Assembly (NCBI RefSeq): GCF_001766675.1
Contig: NZ_MJLT01000045.1
Location: 124,001-188,000, forward strand
Source of the DNA: Arthrobacter sp. SW1
GTDB lineage: Bacteria; Actinomycetota; Actinomycetes; Actinomycetales; Micrococcaceae
Direction: 5' to 3'
Length of the DNA stretch: 64,000 nt
A model generated the notes under the pieces. The model had not been told where the DNA came from, searched no databases, and saw only the letters and a program-made list of their open reading frames with translations. Positions 58,302 through 64,000 of this stretch are shown here, piece after piece; the stretch's first letter is position 1, and each line of letters begins with the position of its first letter. Made by a program: the position numbers and the translations under genes.

Positions 58302-58939
58302 GGGCCTGGCCTGGGTTCACGGTTGCGGCCGGTCTGCTCCGCAGACGAAGGGCAGAAGGCTCTCCAGGCCGGCCGGGGCGCCCTGTTCCGGGGAAGGAAC
58401 GGGGCGCCGTGACGGCCGAATTCGCGGTGACGCTTCCGGCGGTCCTCCTGCTCCTCTCGTTGCTGCTGGCCGGGGCCGCCGCGGGTATTACGCAACTGCG
58501 GATCGAAGAAGCCGCCAGGGCGGGAGCCAGGGCGTTGGCACGTGGCGAAAGCAGTGCCGCCGTGGAAGGGATCGTCCGGCACCTCGCCGGTGATGCCGCT
58601 TCGGCTGCGGTTTCCGCGGAGGGGGAGTGGCTCCGGGTGACGGTCTCGGCCAAAGTGGGCGGGCCATTCGGAGCAGTTATTCCGTGGGTCCTCACGGCCA
58701 GGGCATCCGCCCGGACGGAGTCTCCCGATGCTGCAGCCGGCCCGGTATTGCGGGGACCTCGGGCCCGCAAACCGGCCTTCCGGGGCGCCGTAGATTTCCT
58801 GGCGCTCGCCGGTCCCGGCCGAGGCCGGGACAGCCATTCACAAGCAGCGGAGAGCAGGATGTTCGGAAATGGTGGCGTAAACCAAGGTGGCTTCCCGCTG
58901 CCAACCGGGCACGTTCTCCGTGGCAGGGCAGCGGCATGA
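58298..58939 (+). CDS. TadE-like pilus assembly protein
   Basis: The 213-aa protein has an Arg-rich N-terminus, then a TadE-type segment RGAVTAEFAVTLPAVLLLLS with the conserved Glu, followed by a periplasmic alpha-beta part and a Gly/Arg/Pro-rich tail. The Glu five residues after the conserved Ala-Val is typical of TadE pseudopilins. Its ATG overlaps the DUF4244 stop and its own stop overlaps the next ATG, both by 4 nt. Confidence 0.85.
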   Translation: MRAWPGFTVAAGLLRRRRAEGSPGRPGRPVPGKERGAVTAEFAVTLPAVLLLLSLLLAGAAAGITQLRIEEAARAGARALARGESSAAVEGIVRHLAGDAASAAVSAEGEWLRVTVSAKVGGPFGAVIPWVLTARASARTESPDAAAGPVLRGPRARKPAFRGAVDFLALAGPGRGRDSHSQAAESRMFGNGGVNQGGFPLPTGHVLRGRAAA

Positions 58940-59322
58940 AGGGGCGTTGCCCGGATCCCGCTCCGCAGTATCCGGACGAAGGACACGCGGAACGGGGTTC
59001 GGGCACGGTCCTTGCCGCGGGGCTCGGGCTGGTTGTCATCGCGCTGGTGTCGTTGGCGCTCCTGCTGGCGCAGGCGGGCACTTACGCGCACAGGGCTGCC
59101 GCGGCTGCGGACCTTGCGGCTCTTGCCGCAGCCGACGCAGCACGGGGACTCGCCCCCGGGGATCCATGCACGGTCGCGGCGGACACCGCGGCGCGAAACG
59201 AAGCACAGCTGACGTCATGCCTACTTGAAGGTGGCGGCATTGTCGAGGTCGGCACCCGGCTAAGGCAGGAGTCACCCTTCGGGGTTGCTACAGGGCGGTC
59301 AAGGGCTGGGCCACCGCCCTGA
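58936..59322 (+). CDS. Rv3654c-type TadE-like helicase-adjacent protein
   Basis: The 128-aa protein has a TadE/TadG-like hydrophobic segment GSGTVLAAGLGLVVIALVSL followed by AGTYAHRAAAAADLAALAAA and two Cys (DPCTVA, LTSCLLEGGG) that may form a disulfide outside the cell. This is the Rv3654c family pattern. It is the last gene of the Tad operon, converging on the helicase gene with a 24-nt gap. Confidence 0.82.
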   Translation: MKGRCPDPAPQYPDEGHAERGSGTVLAAGLGLVVIALVSLALLLAQAGTYAHRAAAAADLAALAAADAARGLAPGDPCTVAADTAARNEAQLTSCLLEGGGIVEVGTRLRQESPFGVATGRSRAGPPP

Positions 59323-59346
59323 GCATGGCATCCGTCAGTGAACCCG

Positions 59347-61689
59347 CTAAGGGGCGTCCTTCAACAGCACCCCGAGCAGCGTGACCGCGGCGTCCTTGTC
59401 CAGGGGGTTGTTCTTGTTGCCGCACTTGGGGGACTGGACGCATGAGGGACAGCCGCTCTCACACTCGCAGGCCTTGATAGCATCGCGGGTGGCACTCAGC
59501 CAGGTCTCTGCCTTCTCGAAACCGCGTTCGGCGAAACCTGCTCCGCCGGGGTGGCCGTCGTACACAAAGATCGTCGGCACTCCGGTGTCGGCATGGAGCG
59601 CGGTAGAGACCCCGCCGATGTCCCACCGGTCACTGGACGCCACCAAGGGCAGGAGCCCTATCGCGGCGTGTTCTGCGGCGTGCAGCGCGCCGGGGAACTG
59701 AGCCTCAATCAAGCCGGCGTCCCGGAGCGAGCGGCCGTCCACCACAAACCAGACAGCCTTGGTGAAGAGGTCGCGGGCGCCCAGGTCCAGCGGCTCCTCG
59801 CCCAGAACCTCATTGGAAACCAGGGCCTTGCGTTGGAAGGAGACAACTTGGGTCGTTACTTTGACCTCGCCGAAATGCACGGCGATGTCTCCCCATTCGG
59901 CGGTCCGCAGCGTTTGCAGGACCTCGATCTGGGTCACGTCCCGCGCGGTGGTGTAGTAATCCGGGTTCGTGCGGCGTACCACCACGCAATGGTCCTGCTC
60001 GTTCAGTTCTTCCACCAGGTAGCTGTCGCCCTGGTGCACGTAGATGGCACCGGCGTGGGCCTGGTAGTGGGTCTGCGGAGAGTCCATGGTCCCCAGCAGC
60101 GTTCCGGAATCGGCGTCCACGATGCTTACCGGCCCGCCTCCGTCGCTGCGCAGGTTCACCATGCCGGCCGCACTTTCGGGGTGCGTCCAGAACCAGCCTG
60201 CCGGCCGCCGCCGCAGGTAACCCTGGGCCACGAGCTGACCGAGAAGGCCTTCGGCGGTGGGTCCGAAAAGGCCATGCTCGGAGGCACCGATGGGAAGTTC
60301 GGCGGCCGCCGCACACAGGTGCGGGCCTAGGACGTAAGGATTTCCGGGGTCGAACACGGTGGCCTCGACCGACACGTCGAAGATCGCCTCGGGATGGTTG
60401 ACGAGGTAGGTATCCAGCGGATCATCGCTCGCTATGAAGGCAGCGATGGCGTCCTGCCCGGCGCGCCCCGCCCGGCCGATCTGTTGGAACAGGGAGGCCC
60501 TCGTTCCGGGCCATCCCGCGACCAGGACCGCATCCAGCCCGGAGATGTCGATGCCAAGTTCCAGTGCGGAGGTACTGGAGACGCCCAGGAGCTCCCCGTT
60601 GCGCAAGGACTTTTCGAGGGCCCGGCGTTCCTCGGGGAGATAACCGGAACGGTACGCAGCCACCCTCCGCGGAAGGCTCGGGTCCACTTCGTCCAGCAAC
60701 CGCTTGGTGATGGATGAAATGCTCTCGGCGCCCCGCCGGGACTTGATGAAGGCGATGGTCCGGACCCTCGAAGACACCAGGTTGGCCATGATGTCCGCTG
60801 TTTCGGCGACGGCGGTGCGCCGGGTCTGGGCGCCGTTCTCGCCTTTGAGCTCGGTCAACGCCGGTTCCCAGAGCGCAACGGTGGTTGCACCGTGCGGAGA
60901 ACTATCGTGTGAGACCTCCCGGACAGGCGCTCCGATCAGCCGGGAGAAAGACGTCCCCGGATCAGAAGCAGTGGCAGAGGCCGCAATGAACACAGGCTCA
61001 GGGAAGGAGGTACCGGCCCCGTAGTAGGCACAGATACGGCGCAGCCGCCGCATCAGGTTGGCTACGTGGGAACCGAAAACTCCGCGGTAGCTGTGGGCTT
61101 CGTCCACGATCACGTAGCGGAGCCGCCGGAAGAACCGGGCCCACCACTGGTGGTTCGGCAGGATCCCGAAGTGCAGCATGTCCGGGTTGGCCAGGATGAA
61201 ATTCGCATGGTCCCGGATCCAGCGCCGTGCGGAGACGTCGGTATCGCCGTCGTAGCTTTCCGCGCGGACGGTCGGCAGGCCGAGGGCACGAACTGCGGAC
61301 AGCTGGTCCGCAGCCAGCGCCTTGGTGGGTGCGAGGTAGAGCGCCACAGCGCCGTCGTCGTGGATCCGCCCGGGTTCGGAGAGGACCCGCAACTCAGAAC
61401 GGTGGATCGCGTCGAGCGCCGGCAACTGGTATGCGAGGGATTTGCCGGAGGCGGTGCCGGTGGCGATCACCACGTGCTCGCCGCCGTGGGCAAGGTCCGC
61501 GGCTTCGATCTGGTGCCGGTACGGTTCGCGGACACCAAGTGAGCCGTAGGCGTCCACGATGTCGCTGTGAACCCATGAAGGCCATGGTTCATGGACGGCC
61601 TTACGGGCCGGAATCGTGTGGACATGGCGCAACTGTTCCGGCTCCGGGCTGCGGCCCAGAAGGGAGATCAGTGATTCGGCGTTGTCCAC
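59347..61689 (-). CDS. DEAD/DEAH box helicase with DUF1998 (MrfA/Rv3649-like)
   Basis: The 780-aa superfamily 2 helicase has Walker A VVIATGTASGKSLAYQLP, YLAPTKALAADQL, DEAH in YVIVDEAHSYRG, SATASDPG, and motif VI QQIGRAGRAGQD, then a DUF1998 domain and four clustered cysteines CECESGCPSCVQSPKCGN that bind zinc. The mycobacterial counterpart is adjacent to the Tad genes, as here, and the Bacillus homologue MrfA repairs mitomycin C adducts. Start at GTG 61689. Monocistronic, convergent with Tad. Confidence 0.92.
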   Translation of the reverse strand: MDNAESLISLLGRSPEPEQLRHVHTIPARKAVHEPWPSWVHSDIVDAYGSLGVREPYRHQIEAADLAHGGEHVVIATGTASGKSLAYQLPALDAIHRSELRVLSEPGRIHDDGAVALYLAPTKALAADQLSAVRALGLPTVRAESYDGDTDVSARRWIRDHANFILANPDMLHFGILPNHQWWARFFRRLRYVIVDEAHSYRGVFGSHVANLMRRLRRICAYYGAGTSFPEPVFIAASATASDPGTSFSRLIGAPVREVSHDSSPHGATTVALWEPALTELKGENGAQTRRTAVAETADIMANLVSSRVRTIAFIKSRRGAESISSITKRLLDEVDPSLPRRVAAYRSGYLPEERRALEKSLRNGELLGVSSTSALELGIDISGLDAVLVAGWPGTRASLFQQIGRAGRAGQDAIAAFIASDDPLDTYLVNHPEAIFDVSVEATVFDPGNPYVLGPHLCAAAAELPIGASEHGLFGPTAEGLLGQLVAQGYLRRRPAGWFWTHPESAAGMVNLRSDGGGPVSIVDADSGTLLGTMDSPQTHYQAHAGAIYVHQGDSYLVEELNEQDHCVVVRRTNPDYYTTARDVTQIEVLQTLRTAEWGDIAVHFGEVKVTTQVVSFQRKALVSNEVLGEEPLDLGARDLFTKAVWFVVDGRSLRDAGLIEAQFPGALHAAEHAAIGLLPLVASSDRWDIGGVSTALHADTGVPTIFVYDGHPGGAGFAERGFEKAETWLSATRDAIKACECESGCPSCVQSPKCGNKNNPLDKDAAVTLLGVLLKDAP

Positions 61690-61719
61690 CTGAACATTCT
61701 GTCACCGGTGGATGGAACG

Positions 61720-62415
61720 CTAGGCCACCGAGAGGTCGCCGTCCTGCGCGGGATCGGCGGAGAGCATGAGCACGCGGCTGATGTTCTTCCAGCCGAGGTG
61801 GGAATACAGTTTCTGCCCGTCCAGGGAGGCCAGCAGGAGCCCGCTTTCGACGTCGTGCTCGAATGCCTGGGCAGCGAGGGCCTTCATGATGAAGCTCCCC
61901 AGGCCGCGGCGCTGGAACTCGGGCTCGGTGACGATCCTGTCGAAAACGGCGGTGGTCCCCACCACGCACACACGCCCGCTCGCGGCGAGCTCTTCACCGG
62001 AACGGACCTCTGCGTAGTGGATCCCGTTGTTCAGGGAGGTGGTGAGTTTCAAGGAGTCATCGGAGAGCCAGGGATCCTCGGCGTCCTGGGTGGCCATGTC
62101 CACGAACATCATGGTCTGGGAGGCGGAGGTGGTGCTCAGCCCGTGTTGATTGGCCAGGAAGGTGTACCGGGCCAGGTCGTTGCTGAGGATCGTCAGGATG
62201 CGGGCCGGTGACTCAGCGGCCTTCGCTGCCAACTCCGCAAATTCGGCGTCGGAAGGGTCATGGGCGAAGTACTCCCAGTCCCCGGTTTTGTCTGCCCGCA
62301 ACGCGGCAGGGAACCGTCCTTCCTTACCCGTTTCGTAGCCCCGGCAGCCGGCCCAACCGGCCACCCAGACCTCCAGCAGATGCGTGATGTCTTCAACCAA
62401 AGCGTCTGGACTCAT
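61720..62415 (-). CDS. GNAT family N-acetyltransferase
   Basis: The 231-aa protein has a C-terminal GNAT domain: AVFDRIVTEPEFQRRGLGSFIMKAL (the acetyl-CoA Q/RxxGxG motif QRRGLG) and the following QKLYSHLGWKNISRVLML segment. The N-terminal half (residues 1-130) is unusually long and does not look like a second GNAT. Start MSPDALVEDI at 62415 has TACGCT 6 nt upstream (leaderless). Acceptor unknown. Confidence 0.87.
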   Translation of the reverse strand: MSPDALVEDITHLLEVWVAGWAGCRGYETGKEGRFPAALRADKTGDWEYFAHDPSDAEFAELAAKAAESPARILTILSNDLARYTFLANQHGLSTTSASQTMMFVDMATQDAEDPWLSDDSLKLTTSLNNGIHYAEVRSGEELAASGRVCVVGTTAVFDRIVTEPEFQRRGLGSFIMKALAAQAFEHDVESGLLLASLDGQKLYSHLGWKNISRVLMLSADPAQDGDLSVA

Positions 62416-62575
62416 GTAGAGAGCGTAAGCCAGCACCCATATAAGCAACAGGGGCGCGCAGTAACAGCTCCGTTAACTCTCCCAGGCATCGTGCAGCCGC
62501 TCCGGGGAGCCCCGGCCATGCGCTGAACAGACACTGGAAATCCCCGGTTTGCCGCGGCCCGGTACCCTTAAATGC

Positions 62576-63469
62576 GTGGCTTTGAACCGAATTGTGCTCT
62601 TCTACGGCTTTACCCCGATCGCGGACCCGGACGCCGTCCGGCTATGGCAGCGCGCCCTCTGCGAGAAGCTTGGCCTGACCGGGCGGATCCTGATTTCCAA
62701 GGACGGAATCAACGCAACCGTCGGCGGAGAAATCGGCAACGTCAAGCAGTACGTAAAGACCACGCGGGAATACAAGGGCTTCCGGAACATCGACGTCAAA
62801 TGGTCCGACGGTGGAGCCGAGGACTTCCCACGGCTCAGTGTGAAGGTCCGCGATGAGATCGTGTCCTTCGGTGCCCCGGGCGAATTGAAGGTCGACGGGA
62901 ACGGCGTCGTGGGCGGCGGTGTCCACCTCAAACCCGAAGAACTGCACGCCATGCTGGAGGAGAAGAAAGCCGCCGGCCAGGAAGTGAAATTCTTTGACGG
63001 CCGCAACGCCTTCGAGGCGCAGATCGGCAAGTTCAAGGATGCAATCGTCCCCGACGTCGCCACCACGCACGACTTCATCAAGGAACTCGACTCCGGCAAG
63101 TACGACGACCTCAAGGACCAGCCGGTCGTGACCTACTGCACCGGCGGAATCCGCTGCGAAGTCCTCTCCAGCCTGATGGTCAACCGCGGCTTCAAAGAGG
63201 TGTACCAGCTGGACGGCGGAATCGTCCGCTACGGCGAGAAATACAGGGACCAGGGCCTCTGGGAAGGTTCCCTGTATGTCTTCGACAAGCGGATGCACCT
63301 GGAGTTCAGCGAGGACGCCAAGACGATCGGAGCGTGCGTCCGCTGCGAGGCCCCCACGAACAAATTCGAAAACTGCTCCAACCCCAGCTGCCGCAACCTC
63401 ACGCTCTATTGCGCCGAATGCGCAGCCAACCCGGAAACCCTCCGCTGCCCGGAGGGATGCGCCGTCTGA
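62576..63469 (+). CDS. trhO: tRNA uridine(34) hydroxylase TrhO (rhodanese)
   Basis: The 297-aa protein is the YceA/TrhO type: an N-terminal acylphosphatase-like domain ([20 protein letters not shown]), a rhodanese domain with the catalytic loop [13 protein letters not shown] (Cys188) and a C-terminal Cys-rich segment [20 protein letters not shown] plus [17 protein letters not shown]. It hydroxylates uridine-34 of some tRNAs. Start GTG 62576 gives [18 protein letters not shown] 7 nt upstream suggests a leaderless mRNA. Confidence 0.93.
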   Translation: MALNRIVLFYGFTPIADPDAVRLWQRALCEKLGLTGRILISKDGINATVGGEIGNVKQYVKTTREYKGFRNIDVKWSDGGAEDFPRLSVKVRDEIVSFGAPGELKVDGNGVVGGGVHLKPEELHAMLEEKKAAGQEVKFFDGRNAFEAQIGKFKDAIVPDVATTHDFIKELDSGKYDDLKDQPVVTYCTGGIRCEVLSSLMVNRGFKEVYQLDGGIVRYGEKYRDQGLWEGSLYVFDKRMHLEFSEDAKTIGACVRCEAPTNKFENCSNPSCRNLTLYCAECAANPETLRCPEGCAV

Positions 63470-63504
63470 CCAGGCGCCCCTTGGATATGGAATGACGCCG
63501 GCTT

Positions 63505-64000
63505 TCAGACCCGGCTTACCCGGTAGGCAAAATTCGCGCGCCTGACTGCTTCCACGGTCACCGCGAGCACTGTCGATTTCGGCAGTTCCACCACATTCAC
63601 GCGCGTCAGGCCACAGTCGGTGGTGAGCTCAATGAGTACTTCTCCGCTATCCCGGACGGAATAGGACGCCTGCCGCGCTCCCCGGCAGGCGAGTGTGACG
63701 GCGTAGGTGCCCGCCGGGAGCTGGACAGTCCGTTCCGTGCGGGATTCGCCGGACCCCAGGAAACCGTAGCTGGTGAAGAACGCCTGTCCGTTATCGTCCG
63801 GGAGCACCTCCTGTGCCCAAGCCTTCAGCGCCTCGCCCGAGACGGTCCGGTCCAGCCCCGGATCCCGCGGCAGCACCGGATCGGTGATCACCGGTGCCGG
63901 GCGTTCAGGCAGCGGTGCGCGGCCGTCGTCGTACGTATATTCACAGGCGGCCAGCGCCGCGCAGGAAAGTACGACGGCGGCAATCGGCCGCCGTCTTCGG
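63505..64000 (-). CDS. Lipoprotein, 5' end beyond window
   Basis: The open frame runs to the window edge on the minus strand. Its N-terminal part in the window, RRRRPIAAVVLSCAALAACE, is a signal peptide with lipobox LAAC, so the mature lipoprotein starts at that Cys and continues EYTYDDGRAPLPERP. The internal GTG at 63891 is not the start. The rest (about 120 aa) is a beta-rich domain with GTYAVTLACRGARQAS and DCGLTRVNVVEL; two Cys may pair. Family not recognised. The true start is outside by at most a few codons. Confidence 0.8.
   Translation of the reverse strand, partial: RRRRPIAAVVLSCAALAACEYTYDDGRAPLPERPAPVITDPVLPRDPGLDRTVSGEALKAWAQEVLPDDNGQAFFTSYGFLGSGESRTERTVQLPAGTYAVTLACRGARQASYSVRDSGEVLIELTTDCGLTRVNVVELPKSTVLAVTVEAVRRANFAYRVSRV

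Overview
The window is high-GC chromosomal DNA from an actinobacterium, most likely a Micrococcaceae member of the Arthrobacter/Pseudarthrobacter/Paenarthrobacter type. The reasons are codon use rich in G/C third positions, many GTG starts, start codons placed 6-8 nt after a -10-like hexamer, an MarP/Crp/PonA2/Nth/Tad gene neighbourhood like that of mycobacteria, and sugar and aromatic catabolic operons typical of soil Arthrobacter. No phage, plasmid, insertion sequence or CRISPR was seen. There are about 63 protein genes (two cut by the window ends) and one tRNA.

Layout. 1-2.6 kb: 3' part of a DctA dicarboxylate symporter, a 33-bp inverted repeat, a sterol-carrier-like protein and an asparaginase. 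2.8-8.9 kb: a seven-gene catabolic operon (MHS transporter, GntR/FCD regulator, nitrilase-type amidase, DUF2848, HpaB-type monooxygenase, cupin, HpaC-type flavin reductase) whose substrate I cannot name. 9.0-11.3 kb: a DasR-like GntR regulator divergent from a sugar porter, with two 16-bp operators between them. 11.4-13.7 kb: purD-purC. 13.7-15.5 kb: an XRE/TPR regulator divergent from an 83-aa secreted precursor with four identical copies of the octapeptide IGNWPDPM. This is the strongest candidate for an undescribed system: a peptide-signalling pair of RRNPP-like design in an actinobacterium. 15.6-19.4 kb: tRNA-Pro(CGG) and a heterodimeric ABC exporter. 19.5-30 kb: DJ-1/PfpI protein, LysR regulator, metallophosphoesterase, class A penicillin-binding protein, DUF4177, RidA, NUDIX, a GIY-YIG gene embedded in a tandem-repeat array, Crp, MarP, NUDIX and AroQ.

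30.1-39 kb: an ABM-family protein, a cysteine-containing hypothetical, then an alpha-galactoside utilisation locus (GH36 alpha-galactosidase, ABC binding protein and two permeases) divergent from lacI-galE, with two LacI-type operator candidates and a small ORF before lacI. 39-44.4 kb: small secreted protein, histidine kinase, response regulator, SLC13-type transporter and glycerate kinase in overlapping order, so probably an organic-acid/glycerate uptake operon. 44.4-53.6 kb: DeoR regulator, acetyl-CoA synthetase, a membrane protein, nth, NUDIX, DUF1508, CHAD protein and a PolA-like bifunctional exonuclease/polymerase. 53.8-59.3 kb: a Tad pilus operon (Ssd, TadA, TadB, TadC, DUF4244 pilin, two TadE-like proteins). 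59.3-64 kb: a DUF1998-type DEAD/DEAH helicase, GNAT acetyltransferase, TrhO rhodanese and the 3' part of a lipoprotein gene.

All functional names come from reading the translations and recalling protein families; no searches were run.
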